Shown here: one piece after another, positions 21,746 through 32,904 of the stretch
Layout of the letters: each line of letters opens with the position of its first letter
Numbering within the stretch: position 1 is the first letter of the stretch
Source of the DNA: Amphibalanus amphitrite
Lineage: Eukaryota > Arthropoda > Thecostraca > Balanomorpha > Balanidae
Assembly: GCF_019059575.1 (NCBI RefSeq)
Contig: NW_024881848.1
Span: 124,001-188,000 of the forward strand
DNA length: 64,000 nt
Reading direction: 5' to 3'
Program-made: the position numbers and the translations under genes
The notes under the pieces: model-generated
Seen by the model: the letters and a program-made list of their open reading frames with translations, nothing else
The model's database searches: none
What the model was told of the DNA's origin: nothing

Positions 21746-24030
21746 AAATTGAATGCCTCTAGGGGCCAAAGTATAATATGTGGCGAAAAACAGACTTCAC
21801 CATTGGAATCAGCGTCCAATACTGTACACATGGACCAGTTTTAATGAAAATCTAAGGGGTCCCCCTTCGCCCCAAAAAAACTTTGAATGCCTCTAGGGGC
21901 CAAAGTATAATATGTGGCGAAAAACAGACTTCACCATTGGAATCAGCGTCCAAAACTGTAACCATGGACCAGTTTTTATGAAAATCTAAGGGGGTCCCCC
22001 TTCGCCCCAAAAAACTTTGAATGCCTCTAGGGGCCAAAGTATAATATGTGGCGAAAAACAGACTTCACCATTGGAATCAGCGTCCAAAACTGTACACATG
22101 GACCAGTTTTTATGAAAATCTAAGGGGGTCCCCTTCCCCAAAAAACTTTGATTGCCTCTAGGGGCCAAAGTATAATATGTGGCGAAAAACAGACTTCACC
22201 GTTGGAATCAGCGTCCAAAACTGTACCCATGGACCAGTTTTTATGAAAATCTAAGGGGGTCCCCCTTCGCCTTAAACAAACTTTGAATGCCTGTAGGGGC
22301 CAAAGTATAATATGTGGCGAAAAACAGACTTCACCATTGGAATCAGCGTCCAAAACTGTACACATGGACCAGTTTTTATGAAAATCTATGGGGGTCCCCC
22401 TTCGCCCCAAAAAAAACTTTGAATGCCTCTAGGGGCCAAAGTATAATATGTGGCGAAAAACAGACTTCATCATTGGAATCAGCGTCCAAAACTGTACACA
22501 TGGACCAGTTTTTATGAAAATCTCAGGGGGTCCCCTTCCCCCAAAAAACTTTGAATGCCTCTAGGGGCCAAAGTATAATATGTGGCGAAAAACAGACTTC
22601 ACTGTTGGAATCAGCGTCCAAAACTGTACCCATGGACCAGTTTTTATGAAAATCTAAGGGGGTCCCCCTTCGCCCCCAAAAAACTTTGAATGCCTTTAGG
22701 GGTCAAAGTATAATATGTGGTGAAAAACAGACTTCACCATTGGAATCAGGCATCAGCGTCCAAAACTGTATCCATATGGACCAGTTTTTATGAAAATCTA
22801 AGGGGGTCCGAATGTGATTCTGAAAGTGAATCTGAATGCCTCTAGGGGCCAAAGTATATGTGGCGAAAAACAGACTTCACCATTGGAATCAGCGTCCAAA
22901 ACTGCACCCATGGACCAGTTTTTATGAAAATCTAAGGGGGTCCGAATGTGATTCTGAAAGTGAATCTGAATGCCTCTAGGGGCTAAAGTATAATATGTGG
23001 CGAAAAACAGACTTCACCGTTGGAATCAGCGTCCAAAACTGTACACATGGACTAGTTTTTATGAAAATCTAAGGGGGTCCCCCTTCGCCCCAAAAAAACT
23101 TTGAATGCCTCTAGGGGCCAAAGTATAATATGTGGCGAAAAACAGACTTCACCATTGGAATCAGCGTCCAAAACTGTACCCATGGACCAGTTTTTATGAA
23201 AATCTAAGGGGGTCCCCCTTCGCCCCAAAAAAACTTTGAATGCCTCTAGGGGCCAAAGTATAATATGTGGCGAAAACAGACTTCACCATTGGAATCAGCG
23301 TCCAAAACTGTACACATGGACCAGTTTTTATGAAAATCTAAGGGGGTCCCCCTTCCCCAAAAAAACTTTGAATGCCTGTAGGGGCCAAAGTATAATATGT
23401 GGCGAAAAACAGGCTTCACCTTTGGAATCAGCGTCCAAAACTGTACACATGGACCAGTTTTTATGAAAATCTAAGGGGGTCCCCCTTCGCCCCAAAAAAA
23501 CTTTGAATGCCTCTAGGGGCCAAAGTATAATATGTGGCGAAAAACAGACTTCACCATTGGAATCAGCGTCCAAAACTGTACACATGGACCAGTTTTTATG
23601 AAAATCTAAGGGGGTTCCCCTTCGCCCCAAAAAACTTTGAATGCCTCTAGGGGCCAAAGTATAATATGTGGCGAAAAACAGACTTCACCATTGGAATCAG
23701 CGTCCAAAACTGTACACATGGACCAGTTTTTATGAAAATCTAAGGGGGTCCCCTTCCCCCAAAAAACTTTGAATGCCTCTAGGGGCCAAAGTATAATATG
23801 TGGCGAAAAACAGACTTCACCGTTGGAATCAGCGTCCAAAACTGTACACATAGACCAGTTTTTATGAAAATCTAAGGGGGTCCCCCTTCGCCCCAAAAAA
23901 ACTTTGAATGCCTTTAGGGGCCAAAGTATAATATGTGGCGAAAAACAGACTTCACCATTGGAATCAGCGTCCAAAACTGTACCCATGGACCAGTTTTTAT
24001 GAAAATCTAAGGGGATCCGAATGTGATTCT
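21746..24030 (-). repeat. Foldback arm, 17 inverted ~134-bp monomers
   Basis: The same monomer in opposite orientation; the conserved GAAAATCTAAGGGG box recurs near 21846, 21980, 22113, 22246, 22380, 22518, 22650, 22793, 22928, 23063, 23200, 23332, 23465, 23600, 23733, 23865 and 24000. At two internal junctions (about 22802-22836 and 22938-22972) the usual spacer is replaced by ATGTGATTCTGAAAGTGAAT, which is the sequence that borders the whole array on both outer sides. Confidence 0.95.
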
Positions 24031-24067
24031 GAAAGTGAATCTGAATCTGAGGCTGTCTTGACAGACG

Positions 24068-24984
24068 TTTTCAAGAATACAGCTGCCTTCTTAACGTACT
24101 GTATCACTTGTTAATTCTTCAAAAAGCAAGCTCTGAGCAATAACAGTCTTCTTTGCATTGCTGTTGACAATTTAAGTTGCTTTTGGACGGTGGCTCGCAC
24201 CCCCAATATGCTGCCGCGCAACTTTATTCCAACGGCGAAACGGCAGCTTCGCGAGAATCGAAAATTCACGATATACGTACAGCAGGGGCTGGCAATGCAG
24301 TATGCACAAGGACAGAATATGGAGGAGACCCGACAGTCATCGGCCCAAGTTTGGGGATGGCTTTGACGAGCATATGCGTCACCAATGTCATTATTCAGAT
24401 ACGTTGATGTCAGATGCTGGGGCAACAGAATCGACGCCAGGTGTAACTTAGATTAGCGGGTCGAAAGAAAACATAACATGTCTGGGAATGACAGAGTGGC
24501 CACCCTGACAGTGTGACGAAGTGAGACATGAGTAGAGACATTAGCCGGAGTACCTACTCATATAAATCAAGCGCCGTTTATCCAATCCTTCGAGCATAAG
24601 CGACGCCGGCAGTCCGGCCAGGGCGGCCGTGCCCACCGATGCCGATCAAGACCCGAATCCAGACCCGGCATAGAACACAGCTCTGCCCTGACGTGACACA
24701 TTACCCCGGTGTGTCACTCATGACGGATAGACCAATGCAGGAGCCTTGCCAGCTCCTGTTGTACCTACTTCGTTAAATTTTCGATTCTCGCTAAGTTGAC
24801 GTTTTGTCGTTGGAATAGAGTTACGCGGCAGCATATTGGGGCTGCGAGCCACCGTCCAAAAGCAACTTAAATTGTCAACAGCAATGCAAAGAAGTCTGTT
24901 ATTGCTCAGAGCTTGCTTTTTGAAGAATTAACAAGTGATACGGTACGTTAAGAAGGCAGCTGTATTCTTGAAACGGATTATTTC
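24068..24984. repeat. Nested inverted-repeat element inside the foldback's right arm
   Basis: TTCAAGAATACAGCTGCCTT near 24069 is repeated in reverse complement near 24963-24983, and similarity continues about 200 bp inward on each side (to about 24272 and 24768). The left outer arm lacks this insert: there TCTGTCAAGACAG connects directly to the TTTCTTGAAACGG complement. So the 0.9-kb unit was either inserted on the right or excised on the left. Confidence 0.8.
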
Positions 24985-25431
24985 GTGGCAACTACCCGGA
25001 ATCATTCATTCTTTTCTGAGCTCTGCTTGAGTTATTTTCTATACCATCGACACAGACCACCGTGGCAGACGCACCGATGCTGCACTGAAACTTTCCGCCC
25101 CGAAAACATGGGATAGCTCACCCCGATCGTGTGCAATAAGACCACGCACTTATAACTTCCCACCGCCCAGCCGGCCGCCCGGCAGATGTCGTGGCGCGCG
25201 GTGCCGATAAGGCGCTGCCGCCGCCGTGCGGCGTCGAATTCTCGCCCTTATTGACACCGGCCGGTCGGCGGGCGTAACATGGTCCTCTTTAAGCCATTTG
25301 AGCAGCGCCTAGCAGTAATACTTTTCGGAAAAAGGGGTATCATTGGACTCAGAAAAGAATACCGCACCACATGAGCCATGAGCCCATATACTTTTCCAAA
25401 ATTCGTTTTTTTAACAACCCTATTGTACAAG

Positions 25432-26174
25432 CCTCGGTCCTATACTCCGCGCGCAATGGCGGCTGACCAGCGATCGATAGCGCTCATCTGTCAGACGGGC
25501 AAGTCCAGGAAAAACGAGACCCACAAGGACGATCGGTAGGTTACAGGAGAAAAATCTGCAGACCCGCCAGCCCGGTGACACTTCAGCGGCACATGCTACC
25601 GGGAACGGGTCACGACCGTGGGATCCGACAGCTCCGCGCGCACCAAATTAGGGAGGGTCGGCCTGCGCGGTGCAGCAGAACGCGGGTCTGAGCGGGAACG
25701 ACAATGTAGGTAGGTAGAAGAGAAACCCGATACGTTACACTGTGGGAATATAATGATCAAGAAAGGCCGCCCATAGGACCAAATAGTGGCTGTCTCAATA
25801 GTGGTCTAAATCAAACTGCAGAAACCATGTGAACAGTGATGCATTCATATGGACAATGGACATGCTGAAAATACTTGACATAGGTACACAGCACACTGTA
25901 TTTGTGAGTCGGTACTATTCTCTAGTCAGTTGTTTTTAAATGCACGGGTTTTCTAAGGTGTTAGGATGAATATTACCAGATCGGATAAAACATTTACCTA
26001 TGAAATCTCGACAACTTTTACTTTGCAGTCACAAATTACACATACCTATATTAAGGACGCTTTGCGATCATCAGTATCAAGTAATTGTGATTGATGTCTG
26101 AATAATCGCACCTTATTACAGTATCAGCGAGGCTATGGGAGGGAGAATCAATTCTCTCCCAACCTCCACTTCTG
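25432..26174. other. Spacer, no gene seen
   Basis: Unique sequence between the foldback element and the upstream region of the GAS2-like gene; no supported feature. Confidence 0.4.
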
Positions 26175-27016
26175 ATGCTCCATCACACGGAGACGGTATC
26201 AGTTAACCAGGCTCACCGCGATATTATGTCGGACCGCAGCCTCCTCCAGCAACAAAACATCCCAACAGGTCACACCAGGTCACGGCAGGTCACACTGCAT
26301 CCCAACAGGTCAGTCAGGTCACGGCAGGTCACGGCAGGTCGCACTGCGTCCCAACAGGTCAGTCAGGTCAGGGTGCGTCCGGGGCGGCCGCTGTCGGCCC
26401 GGCTCCGAGAGGCTGTATCGGGCCGGGGCCGTCCTCGGCGCAACCTTGCCACCGGCGGCTCGGCAGCGGCGGCTCGGCGGCTCGGCGGCTCGGCCAGCCA
26501 CGTGCCCGACGCCAGTGCCGGCGCACGGACGCTCCGCGCGGCCCGCTCGTCCGCTGAGCTCCCTCCGACCGACCCCGAGCGGCCACCGAGCGCAGAGACC
26601 GGACGGAGCGATAGGCGACAGCAGCACTCCGTCCGGGACAGCGAACAGGAGGGAACGTCTGCTACAAGACTAAACGCCGCTCAACACACGGAGGATCGAC
26701 GCACGTCTGTGGAGACTGAGGGAACTCAGTACCAGCAGGACCAGCGGATAACGACACTGCGGACTGGTCACCTTGGATCGACAGCAGAAAGTGCAGTGAC
26801 AGTGACTGAGAACAGTAAACAGTGACCACTAGTGACCCATCAAAACTAAGCGGTGACTGAGGGACAGTTTCAGTGACGCTCCGTGCTAACCAGTGACACC
26901 CAGTGACAATTAGTGGCGTTAAGTAACTCCGATCGACTCCCAGTCACCCTCAGTGACTCCCAGCACCCTGCAGTGACTCTGATTGACTCTCAGTGACTCC
27001 CAGCGGCTCCGTCACA
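26175..27016 (+). other. Upstream/leader region of the GAS2-like gene
   Basis: GC-rich sequence with a 217-codon open frame (26175-26825) of Arg/Ser/Gln-rich low complexity that I do not accept as a separate gene. The following 190 bases are dominated by CAGTGAC words. The frame could be leader sequence or a repeat effect. Several CAG trinucleotides just before the ATG (for example CTCCCAG ending 27003) could be acceptors joining an upstream first exon. Confidence 0.4.
26262..26372 (+). repeat. AGGTCA minisatellite upstream of the GAS2-like start
   Basis: Two partial ~60-nt units (CACTGCATCCCAACAGGTCA / CACTGCGTCCCAACAGGTCA) and further short ones contain about ten CAGGTCA words in ~110 bp. 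AGGTCA is the nuclear-receptor half-site. Confidence 0.8.
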
Positions 27017-27238
27017 ATGCCGATGATGCCGGAGCTGGCGCCCCCGACGGGGCCGGATATCGGACCCGACGGTCTGCGTATGACCGACACACGCGGCGTG
27101 CGGCCCTTCCAGAGCTCCGAGGAGTACCTGGTCGCCATGAAGGAGGATCTGGCAGAGTGGCTGAACGGGCTCTATGACCTGGATGTGACCCCAGAGAGGT
27201 TCATGGAGTCCCTCGACACGGGCACCGTCCTCTGCAAT
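27017..27238 (+). CDS. pigs: GAS2-like exon 1: N-terminus and start of CH domain
   Basis: The first ATG in frame (27017) is followed by 74 codons to a strong donor GTAAGT at 27239, phase 0. The N-terminus [20 protein letters not shown] leads into [20 protein letters not shown], then [20 protein letters not shown] and GTVLCN. This [21 protein letters not shown]...LxTGxxLC pattern is specific to the calponin-homology domain of GAS2 family actin-microtubule linkers. The arthropod member is 'pickled eggs'; the symbol is by family resemblance. Several ATGs at 27017-27028 could start translation. Upstream non-coding or alternative first exons are possible. Confidence 0.9.
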
Positions 27239-28400
27239 GTAAGTGGGCAGTGAGAGGGGCGGCTCAGTGTGTAAAGGATGCATTTAGCTGTTGCTTATTG
27301 CGCTAAAAGCAAACGGTTTCAGAAACAGCTTCAGCAATCAGTAAGCGGCGAAATGAAAATGTTAGCAAAATATTAAAGTGCTGGATGCATAGTGCATATC
27401 TTACTTGCATATCTTACTCTTACTTATATTATTGCTATGCTCACCCAAAGTGCGAATTGCGATTTTAAAGCCATACACGGAACTGCCTCCTGAGTCACCG
27501 ACTGGATAGATGCCCAACTTTTAAGGTTGAGGTTCATTCGATATTTTTCAACGTAAGGCTTCAATTCATGGTCACTTTCCTTATATGTGTTCTTGTGACA
27601 ATGCATTGTTCGATTCCTTGAATTGAAACATGTTCCCTCACAATAACTATATCTAGATACATTTTTAATTGCAACACATTCGTGCCGTCAACAGGCGAAA
27701 CGACCAACTTTTTCGTTTCACTCAGTTTTTGGTAAACCGAGTGTCGTGCCGTCATCCCCACAACTGTCCCTGCGTATCGCAGGTGTACGTCGCCACAGTG
27801 AAGCGTCGTCGTCGGCGTCGGCGTCGTTTGCGACGCCGCTGACACAGGTGCGGCCTGGCCGCTGATCCGCCGCGCTATAAAAGGCAGTCCCTGTTTGGCC
27901 GGGACGGCTGTGACGTCGGCTGAATATCTATCATACCGCTGTGACATTGGGTCAGCGCTGAGTCGCTGCACGACTGAATAATGATCAGCTGCCGTTCGGA
28001 CAGAGCGGCAAACACTGGGTAGAGAGATACGGAGAATAGGTGCTCGTGTAGGCCTTCGTGTAAATGATACGGAGCTATCGAGACATGCAGATGAACAGCG
28101 GAATGTCATCCCTATATCACATATCTGTCTTATTAAGAGATGCCAAGTATAATTTTAAGCGTTACGCCTAATATTGCATTCGCACCTTTCAAAAGGGTCA
28201 TCATCGCATTCATTTTATACACGAAGTCGCACTGCATATTCGGTTGGAACATTCATTTCTCAATTTGAAACGACAAACACGGAAAAACATAAGCGATTTA
28301 AAACATAGGTTTATGCGGCTATAGCATTCAACTTATGCCTCGCCTCCATGGTGCAGACAGCCTAGCTGACACTTCCTCCCCCTTCTGCCTTGACCCACAG
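27239..28400 (+). other. GAS2-like intron 1
   Basis: A 1,162-bp intron, GTAAGT at 27239 to CCCACAG at 28400. Apart from a candidate TATA box near its middle nothing else was recognised. Confidence 0.8.
27876..27884 (+). promoter_or_regulatory. Candidate TATA box in GAS2-like intron 1
   Basis: TATAAAAGG in a GC-rich context (GCCGCGCTATAAAAGGCAG) with TGACGTC about 28 bases downstream. It could be an internal promoter for an isoform starting in or before exon 2, or a chance match. Confidence 0.35.
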
Positions 28401-28865
28401 CACGCCAACCGAGTACGGATCATAGCGGAGCAATTCGAGGCGGATCACGTGATCCGGCACGGTCGCCGCTTCTCCCCCGGGTTCCGCGTGCCCGTCTGGG
28501 AGGTACACTTCAACCGTCAGGCTCGCGCCGGCTCCTTCTTCGCGCGCGACAACATCCACAACTTCATCCGCTGGTGCAACGAGCTGGGCGTCCTCGACTG
28601 CCTCATGTTCGAGACCGAGGATCTCGTCTCGCGCAAGAACGAAAAGCACGTGATATTGTGTCTGCTGGAGATCGCCCGGCGCGGAGCCAAGTTCGGCATG
28701 GCGGCGCCGATTCTGGTGCAGTTCGAGCAGCAGATTGACCGCGAGATCGCCCGCGACGAGGAGGGTGGCGGGGACGCCGCCGGCGAGCACGAGCCGCCGG
28801 CCATCATGGTGTACGGCCCCAGCCGACAGGTGGTCACCAACGACCTCAAGAGCCTCGACGAAATG
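28401..28865 (+). CDS. pigs: GAS2-like exon 2: remainder of CH domain and linker
   Basis: Acceptor TGACCCACAG, donor ATG|GTGAGT, 155 codons in phase 0. It reads HANRVRIIAEQFEADHVIRH, then FRVPVWEVHFNRQARAGSFF, ARDNIHNFIRWCNELGVLDC and LMFETEDLVSRKNEKHVILC. AxxFFARDNxxNFIxWCRxLGVxxxxxFETxDLVxxKNEKxVxLCLLExAR is the GAS2-type CH domain core. The final 60 residues are an acidic linker (DEEGGGDAAGEHE) leading to the GAR domain. CH domains of this class bind F-actin; known family knowledge, not shown here. Confidence 0.95.
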
Positions 28866-31704
28866 GTGAGTACCCCAATGTCGCAAACGACAGGGTTGAG
28901 AGAAGAGGGACCTGTTATCGATATGGCATGAAGGACGGATGAACACTGAACAACAATTATTGTTGCGTATTACCTACCTAAACATGCTAGCAATTCAAAA
29001 TTCTTACTGCCGAAACATATTACGGATTCTCCGTATACCTACCTAACCACCAATGTGTCGACTAGGGGACGTAATGTGCAATATTGATATCACACTTATT
29101 TAATGCGAATAATAGTCCATGACTTAAAACAGTGTGTGAACCACATAACGCCCTAAAATCAGCGAACGCATTCATCAAACGGTCCAAATATTTACATTTC
29201 ACAGAAACACATACATGATTAAGCGATAAGCGCTCCTATTCACCGATTGGAATGCTTCTATACGTATACGGTCGAATCACGCCGACCGTTTTCTCCATAT
29301 AAGGCATCCCTACCGGCGTCACGCGTCGCTTTCCACAGGCGACGTGAATCACAATTCATCAGTCCGCCCGGTATGACTAAGGCTCTAAAGTCTATTTTGG
29401 CCGCTTATTCACTGGTGCGAATTAGCATTCATCCGTGATGCCTTATCTGCGGGAGGCTAAGCGCGGTTCACACACGAGGTGTTCTAATACTATCAGCAGC
29501 TGGTCCGTCCACCAATCTGAGCCCCTGAGCCGCGGCGGCTCCGGCCTTACCATATAAGCCTGCGCAACACACGAGGCGCAGTGCATTTCTCCGAACCTTC
29601 GTGTCTCATTCATTTATGAAGAGATTACCGGCGGATGAAGGCTGGTTTATGGGATGTCTATTAAAACCTTGCGCAATGCGGGCGGAATGCCCTCATCGGC
29701 CTGCAAAAGTGTGTTAAGATGAAATGACCTTATGTTTATGATATTGACGTGCTAATTTTAGACCCAGGTATGTATTAGCTTAAAAGGCAGCGGACAACGA
29801 TATCTTCTTTTTAGGCACAGGCTGAATACATATGTATGTACGTAGATATTAATTTGCTGCTAAATATTTTAGATAAGGCAATGGATTTAGCAGAAGTTAC
29901 TGTTCACAGATTTTACCACTATCCAGCTTTCCGGATATAAAGTATCCGAGCCTATTTATAGGTGACACACATGCATAGGTATCGCCATAAGTAACGTTGA
30001 AATCGCACGTTTTTAACTTGTTTGGGCGTGTTGTGCGACAAAACCAAAGTCAGCTTGCGTAGTGACGAATGACGCGTACGGAACATTCTAACAACTTTAT
30101 CAAGTAGGTACAAAGAATAACAGCACCACAGACACTACGATTTTTAACAGCATGCAAATTTCAAACGCCTCAGTGCATCCCACTTCATAATTTAATCCAC
30201 ACACGCTTTTATCACGCAACGCGCACCCTCTCTTTCATCCCACTCCCCCCTCCCCACCTCCAGCACGCACCTCAGATTGACCCCGTGGCCCTGGAGATTC
30301 CCGCGCGGCTCTGATCGGCTCCAGACGGCCTATCGAGTCTCCAAAATGAGCTATCGACTCCAATCAATGGCGAAGAGCGCGAGCGTATCTAGCCACGCCC
30401 CCTCACTTCTCCGTGTATAGAGGATGGACGGGCGATCCTAACGGTTCTCACGTTCACTACCTTCTCTGGTGGAAGTGTGACGTTTTGCTGGGCGCTGAGA
30501 CCGTCCAGCAGCCCGGGGTCGTCGGGGAGCGGGAAGCGCCCCTTTGTTCGACTGGAGGTCACTGTAGGACTCGGAGGTGCCCCGGACCAGGACGCCGGGG
30601 TTTCGTGACGAGCCGATGGAAGGGAATTAGGCAGGTATCACCGGCGGTGAGTCAGGGTGTTTTGTGCAGTCCCGACACGGCTATCGTCGGTGAGTCGAGG
30701 TTCCGAGCGGCATGGACACGACGGCGGCGCGGCGGTACTTATATCTGGGGAAACCCGTGGTCGTGTCTATAGGAGGTGGCTACTGGTATGGCTGTGGTTG
30801 TTCAGTGGTTCCTCCATTATGCTCATTGATAAACAGGAACGACTGCGGGACTTTTCCCCTGCTGCTATGATCCGACTATCGATTTTCGACTTTCGTGCTC
30901 CTTATCACTTCATAGACCCTCTGACTCTCCCTAATCGTGCATCGCGCTGGGCACCGAAGGATTGAGGAAGAGGGGGAGAGCTCTGTGCTACCCGGGAGAG
31001 AGGGAGGGTGAGAGGGAGGAGGAGCCACGCCCTCTGGCCATGGCCCTCCCGGCGCCTCAGCTCGGCGGCCAGCGTATTCCGGTGAAGGCCGCAGTGCCAA
31101 CTCTGCCAGTCATCGGAAGCGCCGCCCCGCCGCTGGTCCAACCACGCAGATTGCGCTACATATCGTTACACTTTCGCCAACTCATCCTGCAATGCAGGGA
31201 CGAGGTGTGCGGGGCCAGTCTCTGAGAGAGGACGGAGGGTCGTCCCCACGCCATTTGTGTGCAGTTTCGTCACTCGGGGTGACTGTCACTCCCAGCAAAT
31301 TTACTCGCTGAGTGTACTTACAAGCATTGGCACGAGGGAGTGTCACCAACACCAGTGTCAATATTTGTTGGGGTAAAGCTCCTGCTCTGCTCCACGGGAA
31401 GTGAAACTGCTCCGACCAGTGACGTTTTGTCAAACTCAGAGCGGTGGGCGTTTTATGTTTCATCATAAACATTTGAAGCACTACCGATTCCACTGTCGTT
31501 AACAGTTGATGGCATTAAGGTCTATCATGAAGCGAAGACCAAGGAAAGACCTATGCAGAGTCCTCAGTTTACGCCCGAGCTGGCCCCTGAGGGCACCAGC
31601 GCTGAGGGGCGCCGCCGGCGGTTCGCAGGTGCTGCCCTCTACCCGCCGGCGGCGCCCTCACCGAGCTACACCCTCGTGGCTCGTACCGTCCCGAGCCGCA
31701 AGTA
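28866..31704 (+). other. GAS2-like intron 2, 5' part
   Basis: Start of a 23,692-bp intron (28866-52557). This part is mainly AT-rich to 30250 then mixed; no exon, RNA gene or transposon could be supported. Confidence 0.7.
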
Positions 31705-32904
31705 ATATCCCGCGCCCGGCTGGGGGTCCTGGATTTCCACGCCCTGCTGGGGGGGGGGGGGTGTTTGAACACCCCCCCCTTGTAACTCGGCTCCTGGGCC
31801 ACGTAGCGATACGCGGAAGGCGGCGTTCGAAAGAGCGTAAAAAATAATGACGAAATCACTTCGGTCAATTTTTTGGTCAGGTCAAAGGTCAGGTCACCAG
31901 AGGTCATTGAAGGCAAAATTTCGCCGATTTCCAGGTCGAATGTCGAAAATTTCCAAGAAGCCAACGCATAACTCGGGAACCAATAGAGCTACAGCGCCGC
32001 GGAAAAGCGCATTCGATAGCCCTATTAACGCTCTTTCTGAGTAATCCTCTCAGATTTGACCTAACGTCAACGGTTTTGCCTGCAGGGGGCAAAAACTGCA
32101 AAAATAGCCGATTTTTTCGGAAACAGTTTTTCTGCAATAACTTTTGACCCAAGCCTTGTACGAGCTTACTTTTACCGGCATCGTGTTCCTCTCGTCAAGA
32201 CGCATCGAATGAACTATAACTTGACCTTGGAAGGTCAACTTGAAAATTTGACCTCGGGTCAAGGTCATGACCTGACCGGAAAGGGTCATGTTGCATATCA
32301 GTCGATCCGTATCGTCGAGCTGAACACATCTAAGGCGTTTTCATCGCTCTAGCATGCCTCTATAAAAAGTTATTTGCGAAAAACTGTTAGATACCATTCG
32401 TGACCTAAGATGACCTCAGGGCATAAACAAGGGTCACGGACACCATTTTCATGTTCTGTGTGTCTAAACCACTTGTAATTCGGTGTTTGGGAGTGTTTAT
32501 AATGTCTTTCGTCCAAAAGAGGCGCATTTCAATTTTCTCCCATTGACTTATAATGGGGAGGTCGCAAAATTGACCTGACCTTAGGTCATCGATATCAAAA
32601 TTCTGAGATATACATTTTGTACATGCTATTGCTCTTAGCAATCGCTGAAAGTTTCAAAGCGATCGGTCACTCGGTGTAGCTATGACAGACATTGAAGCTT
32701 TTTATGAGGTGAGGTCACTTCAAGTGACCTGGTGACCTGACCTTGAATGACCTTGGTGTGAAATTTTCACAACATGTGTAGAATTGATGTATGATAAGGT
32801 GTACCAAAAACGGCGGCGCTCCGCGCCGCCGTTTTTGAGATATTCGCGAAAAACCACAAGGGGGGGTGTTCAAACACCCCCCCCCCCAGCAGGGCGCGGG
32901 ATAT
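31705..32904. mobile_element. Hairpin-ended element, copy 2 (1.2 kb, non-autonomous)
   Basis: Termini ATATCCCGCGCCC (31705) and GGGCGCGGGATAT (to 32904), flanked by ATAT rather than TTAA. Just inside are G-run / TGTTTGAACA / C-run (about 31749-31778) and its inverted counterpart (about 32860-32887). The left end carries a second partial TIR (GCCCTGCTGGGGG near 31741). The interior is rich in AGGTCA/TGACCT and shares CCCATTGACTTATAATGGGG and AAATTGACCTGACCTTAGGT with copies 3 and 4. No coding capacity. Confidence 0.85.

Larger units (their letters stand above)
20302..25431. mobile_element. Large foldback element with internal satellite arms
   Basis: CTTGTACAATAGGGTTGTTA at 20302 recurs in reverse complement ending at 25431. 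The outer inverted repeats are highly similar over roughly 450-480 bp (20302-20800 against about 24980-25431), and include the shared GC-rich segment around 20460-20580 / 25150-25280. Between them lie two opposed arrays of a ~134-bp monomer (7 copies in one direction, 17 in the other). The right side also has an extra ~0.9-kb inverted-repeat insert. No transposase frame is present and no clear target-site duplication was seen. The architecture resembles foldback (FB-type) transposons, whose long inverted repeats are built from tandem subrepeats; superfamily unknown. Confidence 0.85.

Noticed and set aside
20732..23986. Repeated short open frames such as MAPRGIQSFLG...DFHKNWSM on both strands
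   Set aside because: They arise from the ~134-bp satellite monomer read through several units. The period is not constant modulo three, frames break at monomer boundaries, and no splice or promoter context exists.
26175..26825. 217-codon open frame upstream of the GAS2-like start as an independent gene
   Set aside because: Arg/Ser/Gln-rich low complexity over repeats, no domain and no separate promoter or poly(A) signal; kept only as possible leader.
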